NCBI GenBank assembly: GCA_016745215.1
Contig: CP050890.1
Span: forward strand, 682,001-746,000
DNA from: Thiohalocapsa sp. PB-PSB1
Lineage (GTDB): Bacteria; Pseudomonadota; Gammaproteobacteria; Chromatiales; Chromatiaceae
DNA: 64,000 bases
Direction: 5' to 3'
Positions 54,384-63,108 of the stretch are shown here, one piece after another (the first letter of the stretch is position 1; each line of letters starts with the position of its first letter). A model generated the notes under the pieces. The model made no database searches and was not told the origin of the DNA. It saw nothing but the letters and a program-made list of their open reading frames with translations. A program made the position numbers and the translations under genes.

Positions 54384-55092
54384 ACCAACTGTAGCGTCCG
54401 GCAGATGTCGATCGCTGGTGCGGAAAGGAAAGAAAAAAAAGAAAAAGGAAGAAAAAAAAGAAAAAGGAAAAGAAAAAGGACACCCACTTTACTTCGCCAA
54501 AGAAAAACGCTAAGAAAAAGGATAAGAAAAAGGACACCCACTTTACTTCGCCCACTTTACTTCGCCCACTTTACTTCGCCCACTTTACTTCGCCCACTTT
54601 ACTTCGCAATCAAAGTGGGTGTCCTTTTTTATGTTCTGCTTTTTTATGTTCTGGTGCGGAAAGGAAAGAAAAAAAAGAAAAAGGAAGAAAAAAAAGAAAA
54701 AGGACACCCACTTTACTTCGCCCACTTTACTTCGCCCACTTTACTTCGCAATCAAAGTGGGTGTCCTTTTTTATGTTTTAGGTGTCCTTTTTTATGTTTT
54801 AGGTGTCCTTTTTTATGTTTTAGGTGTCCTTTTTTATGTTTTAGGTGTCCTTTTTTATGTTTTAGGTGTCCTTTTTTATGTTTTAGGTGTCCTTTTTTAT
54901 GTTTTAGGTGTCCTTTTTTATGTTTTAGGTGTCCTTTTTTATGTTTTAGGTGTCCTTTTTTATGTTTTAGGTGTCCTTTTTTATGTTTTAGGTGTCCTTT
55001 TTTATGTTTTAGGTGTCCTTTTTTATGTTTTAGGTGTCCTTTTTTATGTTTTAACCAACAGTAGCGTCCGGCAGATGTCGATCGCCGGTGCG
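54384..55092 (+). repeat. Low-complexity array 2a bracketed by a 39-bp host duplication
   Basis: The 39 bp at 54384-54422 (core GTAGCGTCCGGCAGATGTCG) recur at 55054-55092 with two mismatches. Between them is 631 bp of A/G-rich DNA, GGACACCCACTTT, runs of the 14-mer CCACTTTACTTCGC, AATCAAAGTGGGTGTCC and a T-rich tract. The hairpin-type module GGACACCCACTTT ... AAAGTGGGTGTCC occurs twice (54532-54625 and 54704-54767). Confidence 0.88.
54760..55053 (+). repeat. 14 perfect tandem copies of a 21-bp unit
   Basis: GGTGTCCTTTTTTATGTTTT plus A, repeated 14 times without a single mismatch (294 bp = 14 x 21). The unit is the right half of the module core followed by its T-rich flank. Because 21 is a multiple of three, three frames stay open through it and encode 7-residue repeats such as CPFLCFR; I do not consider these genes. 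Confidence 0.92.
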
Positions 55093-55239
55093 GCGTGCGG
55101 AAAGTCAAGTCACTGTTATCGGCTGTCAGCCGTCCGAGCCGCATAGATGATCCTACATCGATCGAGATTTCCATCCGCTGTCCAACCGAGCGTCGATCCA
55201 GTCTGTTGCCCCTGGTCAGCACACCAGGGCGGGCAATTC

Positions 55240-55425
55240 ATAAAAAAGAAAAAGGACACCTACTTAAAGAAAAAGGATACTTAAAGAAAAACAAGAAAAA
55301 GGACACCAAAACAAGAAAAAAGAAAAAGGACACCAAAGAAAAAGGACACCCACTTTACTTCGCCCACTTTACTTCGCAATCAAAGTGGGTGTCCTTTTTT
55401 ATGAAGTGCTTTTTTATGAAGTGAT
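55240..55425 (+). repeat. Low-complexity array 2b
   Basis: A-rich lead-in (AAAAAGAAAAAGGACACC), two 14-mer units, then CAATCAAAGTGGGTGTCC and TTTTTTATGAAGTG twice. Same module as 2a. No flanking duplication visible. Inserted in otherwise unremarkable sequence that holds no recognised gene. Confidence 0.8.
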
Positions 55426-55504
55426 ATATCAACGCCTTACACCCTCCGTCTATCCAGGCGCTGCACATCGATCTGCGGGAGCGAAAAGTGCGTGAAGAAG
55501 GCCA

Positions 55505-55715
55505 AATTGAACATCCTAGCTCTGCTCTGTAGTCGAGGATGTCATCAATCACTTCGCTGAAGAGGGTCGTCCTCTGCCCTCACCGCGAGTTCGACCTATG
55601 AGCGAAGTCGCGTGACTGGCCCACCAAGAGAGAGGCTCGGCACGACCGCCCGTTGCGCTGCCCCCGCTGACGCTGGCTGCACCGCAACGGGCGGCGGGCC
55701 AGCCTTGAAGTTAGG
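55505..55715 (+). repeat. 211-bp direct repeat, left copy
   Basis: About 97 percent identical to 55908-56118. Contains the stem GCCCGTTGCG ... CGCAACGGGC and ends AAGTTAGG. It brackets array 2c together with its partner. No gene recognised in it. Confidence 0.9.
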
Positions 55716-55907
55716 AAAGAAAAAGGACACCCACTTTACTTCGCCCAGGAAAGAAAAAGGACACCCACTTTACTTCGCCCACTTTACTTCGCAATCAAAG
55801 TGGGTGTCCTTTTTTATGTTTTTATCAAAGTGGGTGTCCTTTTTTATGTTTTTATGTTTTTTCTTTTTTATGTTTTTTATGTTTTTAAGTGGGTGTCCTT
55901 TTTTATG
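55716..55907 (+). repeat. Low-complexity array 2c
   Basis: 192 bp of the same module: AAAGAAAAAGGACACCCACTTTACTTCGCCC twice in part, AATCAAAGTGGGTGTCC, then T-rich ATGTTTTT spacers and two more GTGGGTGTCC cores. Exactly fills the space between the two 211-bp repeats. Confidence 0.85.
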
Positions 55908-56118
55908 AATTGAACACCCTAGCTCTGCTCTGTAGTCGAGGATGTCATCAATCACTTCGCTGAAGAGGGTCGTCCTCTGCCCTCACCGCGAGTTCGTCCT
56001 ATGAGCGAAGTCGCGTGACTAGCCCACCCAGAGAGAGGCTCGGCACGACCGCCCGTTGCGCTGCCCCCGCTGACGCTGGCTGCACCGCAACGGGCGGCGG
56101 GCCGGCCTTGAAGTTAGG
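55908..56118 (+). repeat. 211-bp direct repeat, right copy
   Basis: Partner of 55505-55715. Differences are scattered single bases. The sequence after it (GTGCGCAACC) leads without a gene into the 3' side of the nuclease gene at 56361. Confidence 0.9.
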
Positions 56119-56360
56119 TGCGCAACCTACAAAGGCCGCCAGGAGGAGCCCACGTAGGGCGGAACGCGATAGCGGTTCCGCTACCTGCGGATGACCTCGA
56201 CGCTGACCGCGCATGCCGATGCACCCTTTGAGTTGGCGACAACGCTTTGATGGGTGGGGCTGGCGGATCGCCCTATCGGGCATCCGCCCCAGCGCGCTGC
56301 GGGCTGCGGGCCGCAGCGAGATGGGCGCCGAAGCCCGCCCGCGCCGGGAAATTGGCCCGT

Positions 56361-59300
56361 TCAAAGGCCGCAGGCCAAGCCGCGCGGGTTGTCGAACAGC
56401 AGCACCACCGCCCGGGCGTCGGCGTAGCTGACGATGCCGTCGGCGTTCAGGTCATGCAGGTCCAAGTCCCCGTTGCCGGCGCGGATCGTCGTGAGCAGCA
56501 AGGCAAAGTCCGTACGATCGACGCAGCCGTCCTCGTTCAGGTCGCCGGGGGTCGGGGTGTCGACGTCGCCGAGCGTCAGGCCGACGATCAGCGGATCGTG
56601 GTCGGAGGAGCGGTAGGCCTCGGGGCTGAACAGCAGCGCGATCTGACTCTCGCTCTTGAAGGCGGTGCTGTAGCCGAGCACCGATGGCTCGTCGGCGTTG
56701 TTGTGCCATTCCACCGCATCGCTGACCTGGCCAATTGCGGCGGCGTTGGCCAGCGCGTAGTCCAGGTAGCCCCACTGGCCATTGAAGACAAAGGAGTAGG
56801 CGCCCGGGTCATCGGCGAACAGGTCCGTGTAGTCGGCAGCGGTCAACGCGGTGATCGGGTCTTCCTTGGCGTAGGCGTTCAGATCGCCCAGGATCAGGAC
56901 GTCCGGGTCTGCGGTCCCGGTGGGCCGCCGCTGAATCCACTCCGCGACGGCGTGGGCGGCATCGGTACGCCGCGCGTTCCAGTAGCCCTGGCCATCGGCC
57001 TGATCGCAGTTGGCGTTGGCCGATGGCGTCGTTTGGCAGACGGCGTCGTCGGCCAGGTCCGAGTCACCTTTGGACTTGAAGTGATTGGCGACCACGGTAA
57101 AGACCTCGCCGGTGGCGATGACCTCGAAGCTCGCGGCCATAGACGCCCGATTCGTGGCGAACCCGTCGAAGATTGGGAAGTCCAGCATGTCGGCGTCGGG
57201 CAACACCTCGGTCGCAGCGTCATCGAGCACCGCAACCTGGGTGCCGGGCGCCGGGCGCACGCTGCTAGGCTGGTAGATGATGCCAACGCTGATGGCGTCT
57301 CCGGTGTCCACATAGCCCATGTCACTGACGCCCGAGACACGCCCCGCCGGTAGCTGAACGCTGGCGAAGCGGGTTTCGCCGGCGGCGCTGTTCAGCGCAT
57401 CCACCAGCGCGGCGGCGGCGCTGCCCGGGCCGGTACCGTTGTTCTCCAGTTCGGAGAGGGCATAGACGTCGGCGTCGATCGCAAGGATGGCATTGACGGT
57501 CTTCGCGGTCTGGCGGTCGAGCTCTTGCTGATCCCAGGCGCCGCGGGGCTGCAGATCGAGGTTGGGGCCGGTCAGCGCGCCGGTGCTGCGCAGCGTGACG
57601 AAGTAGTTCTGGACGTTGAAGCTCGCAACCTTGATCTCCCCGTTGACCGCCGGCGGATCGAGCGGCCGCGGGTTGGCGGCGCGGTCGAACACCGGCAGGT
57701 CTACCTCGGCGGTGGAGATCGGGCGCAGCCGCCAGGCGTTGCCGCTGGCGCTGTTGCCGCTCCAGGTCCAGGTGAGCACCCCGGTGAGTCCGGTGACGGT
57801 CATGCCGCCGCGCAGGGCGTCCTCGGGCGCCGCCGTCAGCTGCGGGAACGGGTAGATGATCGCATCCGGGTTCTGCGTCTGCAGCAGGTCGTCGAGGATG
57901 ATGCTGTTGAGCGCCACCGCCTCCTGGTGGGCCGCGAAGCTCGCGGCATCCGGGGTGCTGTCATGGGTGAACTGGTACAGCCGCCCACCCGCGGACAGGC
58001 TCAGTTGGCCGAAGCGCCCGAGCTGGAAGAGCTCGGTCACATGGAGTTGTTGCGGGAACTGGACGTACATGCCCTCGTAGCGCTCCAGGTAGTCCACGCC
58101 GCCGACGGCCGCCGGGAACGGCATCTGCGCAATCTGGACCAGCGGCAGAGGTTGGTCGGTCGCGCAGATCTGGACTGAGCCAAGGCTGCCGATCTGGGTC
58201 TGGCCGAAGTACTCCTGAACCTGACCATCGACCCGCACGCGATCGCCGATGGTCACCTCGAAGCTGCCGCCCGTGAAGACGAAGAGCCCGTCTGAAGTGG
58301 TCGCATCGCCATCCCCGAAGGAGTCCTGCAGGTAGAAGCCGCCGAGCTCATCGGCGCCGGCATAGTCAGCGACCACCACGCCCTCAGTGGCGACGCTGTC
58401 GCCGACCATCGGCGACGCGGCGCCGCTGCCCTGGATGCTTGGGATGGCCGTGAAGGACTCGCCGCAGGCGACGAAGATCTCCTCGGTGGTAAAGACGACG
58501 GTCAGATCGGCGCTGTTTGCCTCGCCGAGGTCACTGCCGGTCACGCTGCCGGCGGGAATGGTCGCGGTGCAGACCTCGCCGGCCGGCAGGGTGTCCAGGG
58601 GCAGTTCTGCCGTGCCGGCGGCATAGTCGATCGTGGGCAGTCCCGACAGTACGCCACTGCCGCCGCAGACCAGGGTCCAGAGTGTCGGGTCAGAGAGGTC
58701 CCTGTCGAGTGCCTGATCGAAGGTCAGGGCCATGCTGCCGAGGCCGATGGCCACATCGGTGCTGTTGTTCGCCGGGCTGCTGCCGGCAAGGGTCGGGCCG
58801 GTGGCAGCGGCGGTTGGCAGGTAGCTGCCGAACGGGACCGCGGCGCCCTGCTCGGCCGCGCTCAGGCCGTCCAGGACGCTGTTACCGGGGATGGTCCAGT
58901 TGGCCGCGACCCAGCCGCCATCCGGGCCGGTGCCGTTGTTGCGATAGAGATAGCTGTCGCGGTAGGCGTCGCTGGTGTCCTCGGTCCAGACCTGGTCAAC
59001 CACCGTGCCGTTGTCGAGCAACCTGAAGCCGTCGTCGCCGTTGCCGGAGATGATGCTGGAGACCAGCGCCACGTTGGCAAAGTCCCCGGCGCTGCCGAAC
59101 AGTGCCTCGAAGTCCGCCTGCCCATTGCCGGCGGTGCCGACCAGATAGACGAAGGCGTCGGTGTACTCCGCGTCCGGCAAGGTTCCAAGTGATGCGAAGG
59201 CGCCGCCGTTCGCCGATCGCTGCAGCTCATAGAAGGCCAGGTTCTCGGTGCCCGAGACATAGAGCTCGATCGCCTTCGGCGCACCGCCGGAGAGGTCGCC

Positions 59301-59420
59301 GTCGATGATGCCGGTAATGGTCACATCGGCCTCGGCAGCGAGCGGGGCACAAGCGAGCGCGGCTGTCGTCAGCAGCATGCAGGCCGCCGACGCGGTGCGG
59401 CCATGGAGGGTATTGGGCAT
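56361..59420 (-). CDS. ExeM/NucH-type extracellular nuclease with C-terminal dockerin-like repeat
   Basis: 1,019 residues from ATG 59420 (GAGG 6 bp upstream). Signal peptide to AAEA near 30; an N-terminal lamin-tail-like domain (DVTITGIIDGDLSGGAPKAIELYV); an Ig-like domain (NNSTDVAIGLGSMALTFDQAL); an OB-fold ExeM region (GDSVATEGVVVADYAG ... LGGFYLQDSFGDGDATTSDG). An endonuclease/exonuclease/phosphatase domain (about 600-940) shows VASFNVQNYF, ALSELENNG, VVANHFKSKGDSD, ILGDLNAYAKEDP and SSDHDPLIVGL. The last 65 residues hold two calcium loops DLNEDGCVDRTDF and DLNADGIVSYADA, a dockerin type I pattern. It should degrade extracellular DNA; the dockerin-like tail suggests docking to the adjacent cohesin protein. 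Confidence 0.88.
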   Translation of the reverse strand: MPNTLHGRTASAACMLLTTAALACAPLAAEADVTITGIIDGDLSGGAPKAIELYVSGTENLAFYELQRSANGGAFASLGTLPDAEYTDAFVYLVGTAGNGQADFEALFGSAGDFANVALVSSIISGNGDDGFRLLDNGTVVDQVWTEDTSDAYRDSYLYRNNGTGPDGGWVAANWTIPGNSVLDGLSAAEQGAAVPFGSYLPTAAATGPTLAGSSPANNSTDVAIGLGSMALTFDQALDRDLSDPTLWTLVCGGSGVLSGLPTIDYAAGTAELPLDTLPAGEVCTATIPAGSVTGSDLGEANSADLTVVFTTEEIFVACGESFTAIPSIQGSGAASPMVGDSVATEGVVVADYAGADELGGFYLQDSFGDGDATTSDGLFVFTGGSFEVTIGDRVRVDGQVQEYFGQTQIGSLGSVQICATDQPLPLVQIAQMPFPAAVGGVDYLERYEGMYVQFPQQLHVTELFQLGRFGQLSLSAGGRLYQFTHDSTPDAASFAAHQEAVALNSIILDDLLQTQNPDAIIYPFPQLTAAPEDALRGGMTVTGLTGVLTWTWSGNSASGNAWRLRPISTAEVDLPVFDRAANPRPLDPPAVNGEIKVASFNVQNYFVTLRSTGALTGPNLDLQPRGAWDQQELDRQTAKTVNAILAIDADVYALSELENNGTGPGSAAAALVDALNSAAGETRFASVQLPAGRVSGVSDMGYVDTGDAISVGIIYQPSSVRPAPGTQVAVLDDAATEVLPDADMLDFPIFDGFATNRASMAASFEVIATGEVFTVVANHFKSKGDSDLADDAVCQTTPSANANCDQADGQGYWNARRTDAAHAVAEWIQRRPTGTADPDVLILGDLNAYAKEDPITALTAADYTDLFADDPGAYSFVFNGQWGYLDYALANAAAIGQVSDAVEWHNNADEPSVLGYSTAFKSESQIALLFSPEAYRSSDHDPLIVGLTLGDVDTPTPGDLNEDGCVDRTDFALLLTTIRAGNGDLDLHDLNADGIVSYADARAVVLLFDNPRGLACGL

Positions 59421-59538
59421 CGGGCACCTCGTGTGTTCGAATCGGAATCTGGCGCGGGGTTTGGGTACGGGCCGGCGCGCGACGACGCGCGTCATCGCAC
59501 TGCCAGGGGCAAGCCGCCAAGGACTGCTTCAGGATGGA

Positions 59539-60150
59539 TCAGGCGCTCGCCCGCGCCTTGCGGCGTCGCCGGAGCCAGCCCATCAGTCCGAGCCCCGGGA
59601 CCATCAGGCTCGCGGTCGCCGGGATCGGGACGAAGCCGTTGTTCAGCTTCGGGTCCGCGATGACATTGCCGAACGCGTTGGTCAGTTCCACGGCGCCGAA
59701 GGACAGGGTGGTGCTGCCCAGGCTTGCAACATCGAATGCCAGCGTGGCCAGGACGAAGCTGTCGGATTGCAGGGCGTCCAATTCCGCGGGTAAGAGATAG
59801 GAGGTCTCCAGCAGGGCTACGTCACCTGTACCTGGCGTGACCTCGCCGTAGGCGTCGGCGGTGAAATCGAAGGGGTCATCGGAGACGATGGCGCCCAGAC
59901 TGCCGCCGAAGCTGGCCGAGTTGAAGCCGAGTACAGCCTCGTCGAACAGGATCTCGACCGAGAAGCCGCCCAGTGATGGGGCGCCCGTCTCGCCGAGATC
60001 GGACACCACCAGGTCGGCGGTGACCCTACCGCCAACCTCGAGGCCGCGCTGCGCCGACGGCGCGAACGACAGGCTGGCGGCATCGGCCGTGCCGGAGAAG
60101 GCCGCCAAGATGCCGAGCGGCGCCAGCAGCGAGAGATGGGACTTGTTCAT
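59539..60150 (-). CDS. Cohesin-domain protein with PEP-CTERM-like anchor
   Basis: 203 residues; AGGAG 7 bp before ATG 60150. Signal peptide to ADA near 24. Residues 25-170 read as a cohesin-type beta sandwich: RGLEVGGRVTADLVVSDLG, GGFSVEILFDEAVLGFNSAS, LLETSYLLPAEL, FVLATLAFDVASLGSTTLSF. The tail VPIPATASLM, a hydrophobic stretch and RRRRKARA is a variant PEP-CTERM/VPxP sorting signal, normally processed by an exosortase (not in this window). It sits 118 bp before the nuclease and 113 bp after the nucleotidase, both of which end in dockerin-like repeats. I infer it is their surface receptor. Confidence 0.75.
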   Translation of the reverse strand: MNKSHLSLLAPLGILAAFSGTADAASLSFAPSAQRGLEVGGRVTADLVVSDLGETGAPSLGGFSVEILFDEAVLGFNSASFGGSLGAIVSDDPFDFTADAYGEVTPGTGDVALLETSYLLPAELDALQSDSFVLATLAFDVASLGSTTLSFGAVELTNAFGNVIADPKLNNGFVPIPATASLMVPGLGLMGWLRRRRKARASA

Positions 60151-60263
60151 GTCGGTGCTCCTGAGCCCTTGGGGCTAGCGTGATGCATGGCCGTGAGGTA
60201 AGTAGGGCCATGGATGCGAGGAAGACAGGTCGGGCCTCCTTGCCCATTGCGGGATGGATGCGA

Positions 60264-62606
60264 TCAAGGCCCGCAAGGCGCTCCACGGGGGTTGTCGAAC
60301 AGCAGGACTAGCGATCGGGCATCGGCGAAGCTGACGGCGCCGTCGCCGTTGCTGTCGTGCAGGTTCGGGTCCGTGCCGCCGTCGCGGATGGCCATCAGCA
60401 GCAGTCGGTAGTCGATGCGGTCCACGCAGCCGTCGTTATTCAGATCGCCGGCGGGGGCCGGAAAGATCCTGTCGGCTTGGAACACCAGGTTCTGGATGCG
60501 CGCGTCGGCGTCCCGGCCGGTGTCCGACATGGCGTACGGCGTGGCCTGGAAGTTGTCGAACAGGTACTCCGCCAGGGCGTCCTGCTCGGTGCCGTCATCG
60601 GCGAAGGTCGCTTCTCCACTGCGCGTGCCCTCCTGCTCTAGGAAGACCTTGTTGACGCGGGCAATCACAGCGGCGTCGCCGACCTCGCCCACTTGAGGGT
60701 CGGTATTGGTGTTCGGGAACGGGTAGCCGTCGCCCGCGCCGATGAAGTTGCCGTTGTCGTCGAAGCGAGGCGCGGAGAGGAAGTCCAGGGTGACGATGCG
60801 GAAGGTTTCCGCCGGGTTGCCCGCGATGGCGCCGCCCTCGACCAGCGTGGACAGGACCGCGCCCGCGTCATCGACGATGGCCGCATTGATGATGCGGCCG
60901 CCCGGAGGCAGCGTCGGGTTGTAGGAAAACTTCAGGCCGCCGATCTGCGGGAAGCGGCCATCGACGCTCGGAATGGCGCTGACGCCATGCTCCAACAGCG
61001 CGACGATCTCGGACTTGGTCAGGGTCATCAGCACCAGGCCGTTGTTGAAGGCCAGGGTCGTCTGGATGTCGTTCTGGCTGATGCCGCCCTCGGGCTTGAT
61101 CACGGCCCCGGTCTCGCTGTCGATCACCGTCTCGGTCGGCACGCGGGAGTAGCCGCTGCCGCCGGGCAGCACCAGGGTGCGGCCGATGGAGGCGCGGATG
61201 CCGCCGCCGTTCTTGAGCGAAATCACCACGTCGGCATCGGCGGCCCGGGCCGCGACCAGGTTGGCATCGGCGGTCAGGTTGCCCAGGTTGGTCTCCTGGG
61301 TGCGCACGCCGTCCGGATCGCTCGCGCTGTCGACCCCGGACCGGTTAGCGTTCAGGAAGACGTCCGCGATGCCGAACCAGTTGCCCTCGGTGGCCTGAAT
61401 TTGGGCCTCGATGGCATCGGCGATGGCCTGGATCTCGGGGTCGATCAGGCCGGTCGCGCCCAGGTCTTCAACCCCCTGCTGGTCGGTCGCATAGGCGCCG
61501 GAGACGGCGGGGTCGTAGCTGCTTGGGTCGATGTCGCCGGCGGCGTCGAAGTCGATGACCAGGCGCCCGACGTACTTGTAGGAGCCGTCGGTGTTGACCA
61601 GCAGGGTGCTGCTGCCGCCCGCGTTGGTGTAGACCTCCGGATAGGTGCCCTGGACGCTGTCGCCGGCGCGGGGGCGGTCGTCGGCATCGAACAGCCGGGT
61701 GTTGGAGCCGCCGCCGACGATGATGTCCACATGACGCAGGCGCTGGGCCAATGCCCGCTCGATGTCGAGCTGCTGCATGTGGGTGAGCAGGATGACTTTG
61801 TTCATGGCAGGGTTGTCGGCCAGCAGGGCATCTACCTCCGCCTGGATCTCGGCCGCCAAGGCGTCTAACTGCGCCGGCGTCGGATTCGCGTCGAACGGCG
61901 ACGGCGAGACGGTGACACCGCCCGGGCTGGAGATGCTGCCCAGCCTCGGCGTCGTCGCGCCGACGACCCCGATCGGCTCCAACGCCCCGCCGTCCACTGG
62001 CAGATCGATGACCGTCGATGCCGTGACCACCGCGGGCATCGGGGCCAGCCCGCCGACGACCTCCAGCGGCGCCAGGTTGGTGTCCGTCGAGAAGTCCAGG
62101 TTGGTCGACAGGTACGGGAATGCGGCACCCTCGAAGTCAAGGCCTTCCAGAGACGATCCGACCAGCGCGGAGAAATCGCCGGGGGCGGAGCCGTCCAGCA
62201 GCGCCGCAAGGTCCGCGGTACCGAAATCGAACTCGTGGTTGCCGAAGGCGATCGCCTGGAACCCCAGCTCGTTCTGGATCTGGATGTCCGCGATGCCGGC
62301 GCTGCCGAGTACCGGTTCTGATGCGTCGTAGAACAGCCCGGGGATGAAGGCATCACCCGAGGACAGGACCAGCGTGTTGTCGGACACGCCGTCGCCGCCG
62401 AGATCCTGGTCCTTGAGCGCGTTCAGTACGCCTGAGAAATTGGGTGCGTCCACCACGGCAGCGGCGGCAGCTTCCTGGTCGGCCGCGTGCAGGAGTTCGA
62501 GGGTGTAGGCGCTCGGCGAGACCTGCGCCAAGCCAATGGATGGAGCGTACAGCGCCGCTGCCAGAGCAGCAGTCAAAAGCAACGCGCCTCGCCTTTGGGT
62601 GTGCAT
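60264..62606 (-). CDS. 5'-nucleotidase/metallophosphatase with C-terminal dockerin-like repeat
   Basis: 780 residues; GGAG 7 bp before ATG 62606. Signal peptide to GLAQ near 28. Calcineurin-like metallophosphatase domain: LELLHAADQEA (metal box 1, variant), VLSSGDAFIPGLF, AFGNHEFDFGT, VILLTHMQQLDIE. 5'-nucleotidase C-terminal domain: ISLKNGGGIRASIG, GGISQNDIQTTLAFNNGLVL, LLEHGVSAIPSVDGRFPQIGGL. The last 60 residues carry two calcium loops DLNNDGCVDRIDY and DSNGDGAVSFADA. It would strip phosphate from nucleotides released by the neighbouring nuclease. First gene of the three-gene unit. Confidence 0.88.
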   Translation of the reverse strand: MHTQRRGALLLTAALAAALYAPSIGLAQVSPSAYTLELLHAADQEAAAAAVVDAPNFSGVLNALKDQDLGGDGVSDNTLVLSSGDAFIPGLFYDASEPVLGSAGIADIQIQNELGFQAIAFGNHEFDFGTADLAALLDGSAPGDFSALVGSSLEGLDFEGAAFPYLSTNLDFSTDTNLAPLEVVGGLAPMPAVVTASTVIDLPVDGGALEPIGVVGATTPRLGSISSPGGVTVSPSPFDANPTPAQLDALAAEIQAEVDALLADNPAMNKVILLTHMQQLDIERALAQRLRHVDIIVGGGSNTRLFDADDRPRAGDSVQGTYPEVYTNAGGSSTLLVNTDGSYKYVGRLVIDFDAAGDIDPSSYDPAVSGAYATDQQGVEDLGATGLIDPEIQAIADAIEAQIQATEGNWFGIADVFLNANRSGVDSASDPDGVRTQETNLGNLTADANLVAARAADADVVISLKNGGGIRASIGRTLVLPGGSGYSRVPTETVIDSETGAVIKPEGGISQNDIQTTLAFNNGLVLMTLTKSEIVALLEHGVSAIPSVDGRFPQIGGLKFSYNPTLPPGGRIINAAIVDDAGAVLSTLVEGGAIAGNPAETFRIVTLDFLSAPRFDDNGNFIGAGDGYPFPNTNTDPQVGEVGDAAVIARVNKVFLEQEGTRSGEATFADDGTEQDALAEYLFDNFQATPYAMSDTGRDADARIQNLVFQADRIFPAPAGDLNNDGCVDRIDYRLLLMAIRDGGTDPNLHDSNGDGAVSFADARSLVLLFDNPRGAPCGP

Positions 62607-62894
62607 GGGGTTCTCCGCTATGGATGAATCCGTTGACGGCAGTGCTAGCTATCGAAGGTCCGCGCATGATAGCAAGCGCAGTTTGCCCGGCGATTTCGGG
62701 AAGACTGCCGTTGCGTGGTCATTTCATGGCGGATGCGTTACGGGTGCTGGGATAATCAAGCAAATGAACATTTGTAAGCCTTGCGTCGGTGCCCAAACCG
62801 ACGAAGCCGTAACCAAACAGGGGCTGATCGACCATTGTTCAGGGCAACCCGCCCGCCACCGGAGCCGAACGACGAACCTCGCAGCTGACCGCAG

Positions 62895-63078
62895 AGATTC
62901 GCGCCAACGTAGAGGGACTGGCCAGCTCGAGCAGCGACTGCCAATCGGCCAGTCGCGAGGAGCGGAGGGCATCCTGAACGTGGGTCGGGCTGCCGGCCCA
63001 GTAGATGCCGACCCGGTGCGGCCAGTCGGTCGGCGGCAGCACGGTCCGATTGCCCGCCGGGAGCCGCAGGTAGGCGCC
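62895..63078 (-). pseudogene. TPR-linked glycosyltransferase fragment
   Basis: About 60 codons: AYLRLPAGNRTVLPPTDW then RVGIYWAGSPTHVQDALRSS and LADWQSLLEL. This is the start of the catalytic domain of GT9/GT41-like enzymes found behind tetratricopeptide repeats (usual form RVGLVWAGNPxHxNDRxRS). Neither the TPR part nor the rest of the catalytic domain remains. Confidence 0.55.
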
Positions 63079-63082
63079 GGCG

Positions 63083-63108
63083 GTGGCAGAAAACAGTGGC
63101 AGAAAACA
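63083..63108 (+). repeat. Tandem pair of a 13-bp unit
   Basis: GTGGCAGAAAACA twice in a row, at the edge of the glycosyltransferase remnant, probably marking a rearrangement point. Confidence 0.7.

Noticed and set aside
54760..55053. CRISPR array
   Set aside because: Units are directly adjacent with no spacers and no cas genes are near.
54276..55146. Long plus-strand frames through the 21-bp repeats (CPFLCFR / GVLFYVL repeats), and the opposite-strand frame rich in HKKGHLK
   Set aside because: They stay open only because the repeat unit is 21 bp long. No ribosome site or family, and the composition is that of the repeat.
55640..56118. Additional attC sites ending AAGTTAGG in the 211-bp repeats
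   Set aside because: The GCCCGTTGCG/CGCAACGGGC stem and the GTTAGG end are suggestive, but I find no RYYYAAC partner at the left end, so I did not list them as attC.
60693..61868. 391-residue plus-strand frame
   Set aside because: Antisense of the 5'-nucleotidase; repetitive Gly/Val/Ala/Arg composition typical of a GC-rich shadow frame.
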